From contig CANJCB010000023.1 of assembly GCA_947473305.1 (NCBI GenBank), forward strand, positions 1 to 62,754: a stretch of 62,754 nucleotides of DNA, given 5' to 3'. The notes beneath the pieces were generated by a model that did not search any database, had not been told where the DNA came from, and saw nothing but the letters and a program-made list of their open reading frames with translations. The position numbers and the translations under genes were made by a program. Shown one piece after another: positions 1-8,156 of the stretch; the first letter of the stretch is position 1; each line of letters begins with the position of its first letter. The DNA is from Rhodospirillales bacterium (GTDB taxonomy: Bacteria > Pseudomonadota > Alphaproteobacteria > ATCC43930 > CGMCC-115725).

Positions 1-27
1 ACCAACAAGTAAAGCTCCACGGGCTTC

Positions 28-606
28 ATGCTCCCGCCCCTCGTCCCAAATCGGAAACGATGGGCTTACCACTGGCAGACTTTTACGCCGCCATCAGCAC
101 CACTGCGGCGCCGATCCGTGGCCTACAATCGCACCGCCGCTCTCAGGCTGCACGCACTCGGAGGCCACACCTACCTGCTCGACGGTGACAATGTGCGCCA
201 CGGGCTCAACCGCGACTTGGGCTTTACGCCGGAGGACCGCGTCGAGAACATCCGTCGCATCGCGGAGGTGGCTCGCCTCATGGTCGATGCGGGCCTAACG
301 GTCCTGGTCTCGGCGATCTCGCCCTTCCGGACGGAACGGGCGATGGCGCGGGGCCGCTTCGACGAAGGTGACTTCTACGAGATATTCGTCGATACCGCGC
401 TCGAGGTCTGCGAGGCCCGCGACTCCAAGGGCCTTTACAAAGCGGCTCGAGAAGGTCGAGTCAAAAATTTCACCGGCATCGACAGTCCCTATGAACAGCC
501 GGAAGCCGCGGAACTTATCTTGAACGGCGGAGGAGTGGCGCCCGACGAATTGGCCACCCAAGTGATCGCCATCCTGCGCCGCGATGGAGTGATCGGAGAA
601 CCATAG
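28..606 (+). pseudogene. decayed adenylylsulfate (APS) kinase remnant, CysC / NodQ C-terminal type
   Basis: The reading frame from about residue 40 onward is a good APS kinase: it keeps the [12 protein letters not shown] motif, the VENIRR helix, the [11 protein letters not shown] segment and the [10 protein letters not shown] motif. APS kinase phosphorylates adenylylsulfate to PAPS. The N-terminal part that should hold the P-loop (GLSGxGKST) is absent from this frame. Around 100-140 the DNA still resembles that region, but pieces fall in different frames (a Thr-Ile-Ala remnant in another frame), so point changes plus frameshifts probably destroyed it. A stop codon lies just upstream in frame at 10-12. 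The conserved body suggests recent decay. It could be the tail of a CysN/CysC fusion whose front lies outside the window. Without Walker A it should be inactive. Confidence 0.6.
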
Positions 607-783
607 CCTGTCCAACGTGGACCTCGCCGGGCCGAAGGTCTTGGCCTCACACCCACTGATCACGAACGGCCTTGCTTGCTGGAATCTAGCCTTTTTGCTA
701 TGAACTTCTGGTCTGCGGATCCTTTTAATATCGGAATGGCGAATTGCTTTCTCCCTCAACCCGCATGAAAGTAAAGACGGCTC

Positions 784-1308
784 ATGACCTCCCTGCCCCG
801 CTGGTATGTGGTTCATACCCAGCCGAACGCAGAGGCTCGCGCGAAGGTTAATCTGGAGAATCAGGACTTCGAGACCTTTCTCCCGAAGCGGGTAAAAACA
901 GTAACGCATGCCCGTCGCCGACGTACGATCGCGGTGTCTTTTTTCCCACGGTATTTGTTCGTGAGGCTAGACGTTGATCATCAGCGATGGCGTAGCGTCA
1001 ACGGAACGATAGGCGTAGCCCGACTCTTGACCCACAATGATCGCCCACAGCCGGTGCAGGCCGGCATCGTCGAGGCGTTGATCGCAGCAACCGACGAAAA
1101 CGGCATTGTTAAATTGTCCGAAAAAATGGTGCTGGGCGGCGCGGTGCGCATCTTGGCCGGCCCCTTCGCCGATCAATTGGCGACCCTCGAAAACCTCCGC
1201 GACGGCGAGCGGGTGAGTGTATTATTCAATTTTCTTGGGCGCGAGATCATCGCGACGACACGGCGATCGGATGTTCTACCGCTCCCGGGTGGTTCGTCAC
1301 GGCGATAA
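784..1308 (+). CDS. NusG-like transcription antitermination protein (RfaH-like paralogue)
   Basis: A 174-residue protein with an N-terminal NGN domain (WYVVHTQPNAEARAKVNL, then FLPKR and the FPRYLFVRLD strand) and a C-terminal KOW domain (from about residue 120, GGAVRILAGPFADQLATLE). This is the architecture of NusG paralogues that load on RNA polymerase and let it read through long surface-polysaccharide operons. It lacks the usual housekeeping nusG neighbours (secE, rplK) and lies convergent to the end of the exopolysaccharide cluster, so a specialised role there is inferred. The coding DNA is somewhat AT-richer than the genome core, as in the adjacent polysaccharide genes. Confidence 0.85.
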   Translation: MTSLPRWYVVHTQPNAEARAKVNLENQDFETFLPKRVKTVTHARRRRTIAVSFFPRYLFVRLDVDHQRWRSVNGTIGVARLLTHNDRPQPVQAGIVEALIAATDENGIVKLSEKMVLGGAVRILAGPFADQLATLENLRDGERVSVLFNFLGREIIATTRRSDVLPLPGGSSRR

Positions 1309-1348
1309 CGATTGCCTCGATCGGGCAACCTGCAAAGATAAGAAAGCC

Positions 1349-1969
1349 CTATAATCCGATATGGATTAAATCTTTCCGCGACACTCCCTGGTCTGACAGC
1401 AGGCGAGTGATCGCGCTTTTGGTTCCATTCGGCACCAAGCCGAATACATCTCTGAGGGCGAGAACACCACTACCGCCGATAACACTGTCCCGGATCATGG
1501 CGGAAAGATCGTCGGCGGTGTGGGCTTGGTGCTCCGGCGTGAGTAAACCCCACTCGAATATTCCCAACATACACCGCTGCCATTTCGCCGCCAATTCGTT
1601 CGGCCCAGTGATCTCTGACATGGCTAGGGCATCCAGCATCGGCTTGCCTAGTTGGCCCAAAAGTCGATTATTTCTCGCCAAAGCTACCCAGTGTTCACCG
1701 GAAAGCGGCCTGACCCCAACCAGATCGGTCAAAAACCTTCCCCGGATCAGATTATCCGGGCTATCAGAACGCGCGTCCGTCCGTCGCAATTGAGTTTCGA
1801 GCGTCATCGCTACAAAGCCGGAAATTTTGGCCCATCGATGAAAGCCTGCTTCGGAACTATCGCTGGCAGGATTGTCCCTCCAATAGCTAAATTGCACGAC
1901 CTCGAAAGCGCGCATTGCAACGGCAATCGAAACACATACCGCGAAAATTACTGTAACTGTGCGCAACAA
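1349..1969 (-). CDS. membrane-anchored protein of unknown function at the end of the exopolysaccharide operon
   Basis: A 206-residue protein that I do not recognise. It has one hydrophobic N-terminal segment (about residues 5-22, TVIFAVCVSIAVAMRAFEV) that would act as a signal anchor, followed by a soluble, mostly helical region with several Trp residues. It starts only 8 bases after the stop of the tyrosine autokinase gene and is read in the same direction, so it is almost certainly the last gene of that transcript. Base composition is clearly lower in GC than the flanking core genome. A small periplasmic helper of polysaccharide assembly is possible but not shown. Confidence 0.7.
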   Translation of the reverse strand: MLRTVTVIFAVCVSIAVAMRAFEVVQFSYWRDNPASDSSEAGFHRWAKISGFVAMTLETQLRRTDARSDSPDNLIRGRFLTDLVGVRPLSGEHWVALARNNRLLGQLGKPMLDALAMSEITGPNELAAKWQRCMLGIFEWGLLTPEHQAHTADDLSAMIRDSVIGGSGVLALRDVFGLVPNGTKSAITRLLSDQGVSRKDLIHIGL

Positions 1970-1977
1970 TATAAATA

Positions 1978-4278
1978 CTACTCTCTGTAGTATTTCTTGT
2001 AATAACGCGACCCATAATAATAAGAATATGCATACTTTCCATATTTTTGGGCTTGCTTATCGTTCACCATATTGAAGACGATGCCCGCAACTTTACGATG
2101 CCCTGAGAATTGAGTGACACACTCCTTAATCAGTTCGCGGGCGGTCCGAGCCCAGCGCACGATAAAGACAATCTTGTCGCAGAGCTGCGAGACAATAATG
2201 GGATCCGAGACAGGCCCCACCGGGGGACTATCGATAATGACAAGGTCATAGGCTTCTCTAAAAGCGGCAACCAGGGTTTTCATCCGCCCCGAACCCAGGA
2301 GATCCGTCGGGTTTTGCGTTTTTCCACCGGCGGGAAGCGCCCAATAGCCACCCCCCTCATAATATTTGATAACCTCATCCGTCGCATTTTCACCGAGCAA
2401 CAGTTCGACGAGCCCACGGTCCTTATGCATGTTGAAGACCTTGCTAGCCGAGGGGTGGCGCAGATCGCCGTCGATGAGTAGTACCTTCATACCGGCGCTG
2501 GCGGCCGAAGCTGCGATCGACAGAGCGATCGTCGTCTTGCCCTCGCCCGGAACAGCGGAGGTCACCTGAATGACGCGCGGGCGATGATCCACATCGGTCA
2601 TCTGGATGCCGCTACGCAGCGACCGGATGGCTTCGCCGTAGCGCGATAATGGTTTCGCCTTCGGGAAATCGTGCGGCGGAACGGCCGATCCATTGACTGT
2701 GCGGTCTCGGGCCGACAGGCGGCTGACCGAAGCGAGCACAGGAAGACCGAGCAGTTCTTCCACCTGCTTCGGCGTCATGAAACCCGCACTGAGCATCTCC
2801 CGCGCGACGGCGCCGGCAATTCCAAGCGCCAGCCCGATGAGGAGGTTGAGCAGAACGAATTGCACCTTGCGAGGATAGCTCGGCGCTCCCGGGGGCGAGG
2901 CGGGTGTAATGACGCGCACGTCCTGGGCCCCGAAGGTCGACTGTTCTTCGGTAATTTTCGTTTGCTTTAGAAATTCCTCGAAGAGGGTCTTGTTGACGGC
3001 GGCAGTCCGTTCCAACTCCCGCAATTGGACCCCGGTCGCATCGTCGTTATTGACCAACCCCGTGGCCTTCCGCAACGACGCTTCCAGCGACGCCACGCGG
3101 GCCTGAGCTAGATCGTATTCGTTCCGAATGCTGGCAACGAGCCGCTTAGTCTCGTTGCCGATGGAGCGATTGAGATCGCGCAACTGAGCCTGAATGTTGA
3201 CGACCAGCGGGTGGTTGGCGCTGTAACGAGCCAGCAGATCCGCTTCCTGCGTGGAAAGATTCGCTGCCTGCTGCCGAAGCGTCGGCAGCATGCCCGAATT
3301 GCTGAAATCCGGCATGTTCTGAAGGCTATTGCCCCTGCCTTCCAACGAGGTGATGAGATCCACGCGGGTCTTCTTCTGCGCAAGGTCGGCGCGCGCCTCG
3401 ATAAGCTTCGTGTTGATATCTGAGAGCTGCTGTTGCGTAAGCGAAAGATTACCCGCCTGCACTAGCCCCCGCGTCGCCCGGAATTGGGCGACCGCCTCCT
3501 CCGATTCGCGCACCTGCTCGCGCAACCCTAGCAATCTGTCGCTGAGCCAAGCGGAGGCCCGCCTCGCCGCTTCGTATTTGGTGTCTAGCTTATCCACTAG
3601 ATACGCATCGGAAATCGCATTGGCCAAACGCGCGGCCCGGATCGGATCGGGATCGGTTACCGCGATGGCGAGGACATAACCTTGTTGCGGTAGAAGGGAG
3701 ACGGTCATCGCCCCCCCCAGTCTTCCCACGGCGCGCCGCACTTCGGGCGGCATCGCGCCCTCATTAACTGGCAGGCCAGTCGCCGACGGCGACGATGGAG
3801 AGCGCTCCGGCCTTCTAAAATAGACAATGACCGAGCGAGCGTAGCCCTTGACCGCATCGATGATCGGGCCGAGGTAAGGTAAATCATCCTGCGGCACGCT
3901 CGCAGGAGCACTGCTGACCTCCGCCAAACGCTCACGCTCGACGACGCGACTCAAGAAGACAGTGGAGCGGATGATGGCCATTTGAGCCTGGACCATCGCC
4001 GCATCCAAATTCGTCTCGCCGAGCATCGTATCGCCACCCGGCAGCCTTTGGCGAGGCCGTTCAAGCAAAACTTGGCTTGTCGCAGTATAGAGGGGGACTT
4101 CCCGCATCAAAAACACGGTGCCCACAAGCAAGGAAATCGCCGTGATCGCTCCGATCAACTTCCACTGACGCCATGTAAAGCTCAGTGTTTCAAGCAGGTC
4201 GAATTTGCGTCCCTCGTCGGGCGCCGGAGACATCTGAGCATCTGAGAATTGCTTATTCATAGCCAACCATAAATCCAC
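1978..4278 (-). CDS. polysaccharide co-polymerase / tyrosine autokinase (Wzc/ExoP family)
   Basis: About 766 residues. It has a Wzz-type N-terminal domain with a first membrane helix (about 38-57), a long periplasmic coiled-coil region (about 230-450), a second membrane helix (FVLLNLLIGLALGIAGAV), and a cytoplasmic BY-kinase domain. The kinase has Walker A (SAVPGEGKTT, about 574-583), Walker A' (LLIDGDLRHP) and Walker B (YDLVIIDSPP). The C-terminus is a tyrosine cluster with ten Tyr in the last 21 residues, the autophosphorylation tail of this family. It works with the Wza-like protein upstream to control chain length and export at the inner membrane. The first start is GTG; an ATG six codons later (4260) is equally possible. 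It is followed closely by the small anchored protein. Confidence 0.93.
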   Translation of the reverse strand: MDLWLAMNKQFSDAQMSPAPDEGRKFDLLETLSFTWRQWKLIGAITAISLLVGTVFLMREVPLYTATSQVLLERPRQRLPGGDTMLGETNLDAAMVQAQMAIIRSTVFLSRVVERERLAEVSSAPASVPQDDLPYLGPIIDAVKGYARSVIVYFRRPERSPSSPSATGLPVNEGAMPPEVRRAVGRLGGAMTVSLLPQQGYVLAIAVTDPDPIRAARLANAISDAYLVDKLDTKYEAARRASAWLSDRLLGLREQVRESEEAVAQFRATRGLVQAGNLSLTQQQLSDINTKLIEARADLAQKKTRVDLITSLEGRGNSLQNMPDFSNSGMLPTLRQQAANLSTQEADLLARYSANHPLVVNIQAQLRDLNRSIGNETKRLVASIRNEYDLAQARVASLEASLRKATGLVNNDDATGVQLRELERTAAVNKTLFEEFLKQTKITEEQSTFGAQDVRVITPASPPGAPSYPRKVQFVLLNLLIGLALGIAGAVAREMLSAGFMTPKQVEELLGLPVLASVSRLSARDRTVNGSAVPPHDFPKAKPLSRYGEAIRSLRSGIQMTDVDHRPRVIQVTSAVPGEGKTTIALSIAASAASAGMKVLLIDGDLRHPSASKVFNMHKDRGLVELLLGENATDEVIKYYEGGGYWALPAGGKTQNPTDLLGSGRMKTLVAAFREAYDLVIIDSPPVGPVSDPIIVSQLCDKIVFIVRWARTARELIKECVTQFSGHRKVAGIVFNMVNDKQAQKYGKYAYSYYYGSRYYKKYYRE

Positions 4279-4454
4279 ATGTCGTCCGGACGAAGATTCG
4301 GGAAATGCGATCGTCCGGAACGCCCATCGAATATCTAATGGAGAATCCCGTAACCGTCAGCAGAGAAGAGTCTGTGGAAGCCCCCGACTTTTGGCCTCCT
4401 CTACTCTATCTTCCACCTTCCAGCCTCTCCCAAGCATACGGGCCGCAACGCCGG

Positions 4455-5075
4455 TTAGATGTAGCGACGCGGCACTTCGATGAGATCGCCAGGAAGGATA
4501 GGGATCGGTGTAATCCCCACCTCATAGGATTTAACTTCGTTTTCGCCGGCATGCTGAATAAGCACATACGATGTATTCGCGCGGAAGGTAGTACCCCCGG
4601 CGATGGCAAGAATATTCTTGAGACTTAGACCACTCTGATAAGGATAAGAACCCGGCTTTTCGACCTCACCCACCACGTAAAACGGCCTAAATTCAAGAAT
4701 TGATACGGTTATTCTTGGTTCTTTCAAATACTGATTACTATATTCTTTGCTTAGATTTGACGATAACTCATCTGGGGTCAATCCCAATGCTTTTTCCGGC
4801 CCGATTAATGGCAAGGTGATCATGCCACTCGGTTCAATTTGATAATCACCGCTAAGGGAGGCCTCGCTATAAACGGTCACTCTAAGCTTCTCGCCTACTT
4901 GAAAGCGATGAGGAGCGAGGGCTCGTTTATCGAGAGCCTGCAAATCACTTTTAGTAGCCTTAGGTGCGTCGGAGCCGCAGCCTGTTGCGACCAGACAAAT
5001 ACATAAAAACGTCAGCAGATTTATCGATTTCCGCACCAACCCAGATACTAATTCTTTAGAAGCATAAATCCGCAT
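4455..5075 (-). CDS. polysaccharide export lipoprotein (Wza/OtnA type)
   Basis: About 206 residues from the chosen ATG at 5075, which has an AGGAG at suitable distance and gives a lipoprotein signal peptide: MRIYASK..., a hydrophobic stretch, then ATGC as lipobox with the following GSDAPK. The open frame extends further upstream but that part is not signal-like. The Poly_export domain follows (FQVGEKLRVTVYSEASLSGDY, then MITLPLIG), then a SLBB-type segment (FYVVGEVEKPGSYPYQSG, LSLKNILAIAGG). It should form the outer-membrane/periplasmic export channel partner of the autokinase. The gene is strikingly AT-rich compared with gltB or the flagellar genes, a sign of separate ancestry. About 175 bases without a gene separate it from the autokinase start. 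Confidence 0.9.
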   Translation of the reverse strand: MRIYASKELVSGLVRKSINLLTFLCICLVATGCGSDAPKATKSDLQALDKRALAPHRFQVGEKLRVTVYSEASLSGDYQIEPSGMITLPLIGPEKALGLTPDELSSNLSKEYSNQYLKEPRITVSILEFRPFYVVGEVEKPGSYPYQSGLSLKNILAIAGGTTFRANTSYVLIQHAGENEVKSYEVGITPIPILPGDLIEVPRRYI

Positions 5076-5278
5076 GCTACCCGTGCTCCTATCTGCACTC
5101 TCAGATTTTTGAACGGCACTAGTCCGAACAGGAAGCCATTCAATTCGCATAAAATGCCCAAACCGCGTTTTCGAAATCGGAGGGCCTTCGCGCATATTAG
5201 CGGAAACTCCGGATTCCACCCATCCCTAATCACTATTTCAACTGCCGGTGTCGGTAGTCACGCGACACTCTTCGCCGC

Positions 5279-6676
5279 TCAATCGGCAACCCCGGAGCGA
5301 GAACTCATGGATTGGGCAACCCCGGCCCCGAGGATCGCCACGAAGGTCAGGGCGACGGCCTGTATCTGCAGACCAAAGTCGACCAGCGCATGACAGCCAA
5401 CCAGCACCGTCGCCGCCGCTGCGATACGAGGAATGATCACATTTTTTTGCCGTTTTGCGACCGCCATTGCGCAACGCAGCCCCAATAGTCCAACGCAGGC
5501 GATAAGCATCGAGCCAAAAATCAAGCCCAGCCCTTGGAAAACTTCAAGATAGGTACTGTGGGCCTGGGACCACATACCGTTCAAGCTAACGGAGGCGTCG
5601 CGATACATCGGGAACACATCTATGAAGGTACCGTAGCCGAAACCCTGCCAGGGGGCATCGAGGATCGAATGGATGGTCAGCCGATATACCGCCAGACGAT
5701 TAGCATCGGATAGACCTGAAACCTCGAAACGACTAGCCAGAACGCCGCCAAACACCGCCACGATCGCGGTTATCGCCGCCAAACCGGTCAGAGCCATTAC
5801 AAGTCTGACTCGCAAGCCCCCTTTGCTCCCGGAGGGACGCAGCACGCCAAAGCAAAAAAAGCCCATTGCCGTCGCAAGGGTGCCGCCGCGGGATCCAGTG
5901 AGAATGAATGCGACAGCGATCAGAAATGCCGCGGCCGTCAGCCATAGGGCGCGATACCCGGCAAAATCGATGAGCCCGGCGAGTTGATGACGCCACGATC
6001 CCGCAGAGTCTCGAATGACCGTGGCGAACCGATCGGCGATCAGGCCTACCGCCACGATCAGCCCCATGCCAGCGTAGGTTGCATAGGAGTTATAGCCCAC
6101 GAAGGTTGACGATACCCTGCCCTCGCGGATCGGTATTTGCAGAAAAGCAAACGGCCCGAAGGCGAGGGCGGCGAGCCCATAAATCGCATAGGCAGTGGCG
6201 ATGACGACGATCGCCGTCATAAAAAGCCCCGCCCGCTCGCCATTTCGCAGAAGCTGGAGTGCCAGCCAGAAGACGCTGGCGGCGGTCACGAGCCGAAGCA
6301 ACCCCATTTCCGTCAGCCCACGGTTCACACTGATGCTTGCGGGCAGGGGCTTACCCAGGGCTTGAGAGGCCATCGCCCAGATCGGGTGGACGAAGGGGAC
6401 CCAATCGCCGGTCTGCATTTGGAAGACCGTCCAGAGGCAGGCCGCCGCAAAGAGGGCCGCGGGCAGCGCCACCCGATTGATTCCTACCGGATGTCGAGCC
6501 TTGCGTAAAAGGAGCGAAATCTCATAGACCGCGACCAGACCGGGGAAAATAACGCCATTCACCCCCCAATTGAGGAGGAGATTGCCCCCATATAGAAGCG
6601 GCGCCCAAGCCAAGCCTGCCACAAAGGCCCAGAAAACAATCTGCTCGAAGGTAAATCCGCGCAACCTATCCCGCAC
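5279..6676 (-). CDS. O-antigen ligase / polysaccharide polymerase family membrane protein (Wzy/WaaL type)
   Basis: A 465-residue polytopic membrane protein with about ten to twelve hydrophobic segments. It contains the LTGSRGG signature in a membrane-proximal loop (about residue 260) that is typical of the Wzy_C/O-antigen ligase family, followed by a large periplasmic loop with GFGYGTFIDVFP and WSQAHSTYLEVFQGLG, which match the second conserved region. In this cluster its job is probably polymerisation of lipid-linked repeat units in the periplasm. It lies between the GT4 gene and the export lipoprotein, with non-coding gaps of 167 and about 200 bases. Ligase and polymerase functions cannot be separated by sequence alone. 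Confidence 0.87.
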   Translation of the reverse strand: MRDRLRGFTFEQIVFWAFVAGLAWAPLLYGGNLLLNWGVNGVIFPGLVAVYEISLLLRKARHPVGINRVALPAALFAAACLWTVFQMQTGDWVPFVHPIWAMASQALGKPLPASISVNRGLTEMGLLRLVTAASVFWLALQLLRNGERAGLFMTAIVVIATAYAIYGLAALAFGPFAFLQIPIREGRVSSTFVGYNSYATYAGMGLIVAVGLIADRFATVIRDSAGSWRHQLAGLIDFAGYRALWLTAAAFLIAVAFILTGSRGGTLATAMGFFCFGVLRPSGSKGGLRVRLVMALTGLAAITAIVAVFGGVLASRFEVSGLSDANRLAVYRLTIHSILDAPWQGFGYGTFIDVFPMYRDASVSLNGMWSQAHSTYLEVFQGLGLIFGSMLIACVGLLGLRCAMAVAKRQKNVIIPRIAAAATVLVGCHALVDFGLQIQAVALTFVAILGAGVAQSMSSRSGVAD

Positions 6677-6843
6677 TGCTCCACCGATTCGAATGTGCTA
6701 AAGGCAGATCGATCCACCTCAGGTCAATCTGGAGGTTCCGCCAGACTACCGCGTGGTCTTAAACTCCAGGTCGGAGGTTTGGCAAGCTCCCCGGCGAAGA
6801 CAAGGGGGCACAGTCCCCTCTGCCCAGTTCGAACTTGCGCCCC

Positions 6844-8067
6844 CTATCCATCGCCCAGATGCGCGACCAGGGCCTCCCATTTGGCGAAAGCATGACGCCG
6901 GGTGAAATTCCCCTCCAGCATTTCCCGCGCCTTCATCCCCATCCGGCGCAGCCGGTCCGGATCGTCCGCCAGCGCCAGCAGGATCTCCCGAAGCTGCTGC
7001 CCAGCCCCCGAGGGAACCACAACCCCGCAATCGTGGTCACGAACCAATTGAGCGATTTCGCCGTCCTCGGCCGTGACGGCAATCGTCGGCCGGCCGGCGG
7101 CGGCGATCCCGTAAAACTTGCTCGGCACGATGACGCCTTCCAATTCAGGCCGCAGCGACAGCCAATGCACATCGGCAACCCCCAGCGAATAACGCAATAC
7201 CGAATGCGGCTGGTAGCCTTGGAAACGGAAGAGATGTTCGAGCCCCTTCTCCCGGACCCGGCGTTCGAGCTGGATAAAATTGCTCCCGCCCCCGATGAAC
7301 AGGAAGACGATGCGGGACTGGTCGCGCAACCCGTCCGCCGCATCGAGGAGGGTCTCAAACTCATGCGCGCGGCCTAGATTACCGGAATATCCCACGACGA
7401 AATGGCCATCGAGCTCCCACTCCCGCCGCAGCGGATTGTCCTCATGGGAGACGGGTCTTACCTCCTCGTCCTCGGACCAATTGGGTATCTGATGGATGAT
7501 ATCCGGCGCCACTCCACGCGACCTGACCAGCGCCGCCATACGATCTCCAATCACCACATTGGCCGCCGCCGACCGCAAGCTTGCATCCCGCATCCGCTGA
7601 AGAAGGCGGGCGAGCGCCCCCTGGATCAAAGGGACTCCAAGATGCATCGCCACTTCGGGATAGAGGTCCTGCAACCAGTTGACGAGATAAACCCCGCGCC
7701 GCTTCGCCGCGTAAGCCACCGCCACCGACAACAGTGGCGGATCGGTCTTGGCCACCAGAATATCGCCGGCCTTTATCTCGGCGCGGATGGCCGACCAGGC
7801 GGCCGGATAGAATGAGAGATAGTCCGCCGCACGCGCCAGCAGGTTGGAGCGCCCAAACCGCGTGGTGGCAACCCGACGAATCCGAACCCCGCGGACAGTC
7901 TCGAACTCCGCCAGGGTGGCGTTCGAGTTGTCGTAGAGTTGCCGGCCGGTGATGACGGTGACTTGGTATCCGCATTTGGCTAAGTGAAAGGCAACATCCC
8001 CCAGGATTTGGCTGGTGGCAGAAATATCCGGAAAGAAAAACCGGTTAACGAAAAGGATGCGCTTCAT
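6844..8067 (-). CDS. glycosyltransferase family 4 (WbuB-like)
   Basis: A 407-residue GT-B fold enzyme. The N-terminal Rossmann half begins MKRILFVNRFFFPDISATSQ, as in WbuB-type GT4 enzymes, and contains WLQDLYPEVAMHLG. The C-terminal half has VVGYSGNLGRAHEFETLLDA and the nucleotide-sugar-binding EGVIVPSKFYGIAAAGRPTIA (E-x7-E-like region). It should transfer a sugar from a nucleotide donor to the lipid-linked intermediate on the cytoplasmic face. It sits directly downstream of the priming glycosylphosphotransferase (about 90 bases), which fits a role as an early transferase. It is the only other glycosyltransferase in the cluster, so the repeat unit is either short or made with help from genes elsewhere. 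Confidence 0.92.
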   Translation of the reverse strand: MKRILFVNRFFFPDISATSQILGDVAFHLAKCGYQVTVITGRQLYDNSNATLAEFETVRGVRIRRVATTRFGRSNLLARAADYLSFYPAAWSAIRAEIKAGDILVAKTDPPLLSVAVAYAAKRRGVYLVNWLQDLYPEVAMHLGVPLIQGALARLLQRMRDASLRSAAANVVIGDRMAALVRSRGVAPDIIHQIPNWSEDEEVRPVSHEDNPLRREWELDGHFVVGYSGNLGRAHEFETLLDAADGLRDQSRIVFLFIGGGSNFIQLERRVREKGLEHLFRFQGYQPHSVLRYSLGVADVHWLSLRPELEGVIVPSKFYGIAAAGRPTIAVTAEDGEIAQLVRDHDCGVVVPSGAGQQLREILLALADDPDRLRRMGMKAREMLEGNFTRRHAFAKWEALVAHLGDG

Positions 8068-8156
8068 CGTCTAATCCAATTGGCAACGGCATCGCTCAGC
8101 CGCTCTCCGCTCCGCCCCAAGGGGCGGTAGCCCAAGGGAGGATGGCGGCGCCTCGG

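Noticed and set aside
6803-6819. AGGGG/CCCCT inverted repeat between the GT4 and O-antigen-ligase-like genes as a terminator
   Set aside because: Only 5 bp, no T-tract on the minus strand; too weak to claim.
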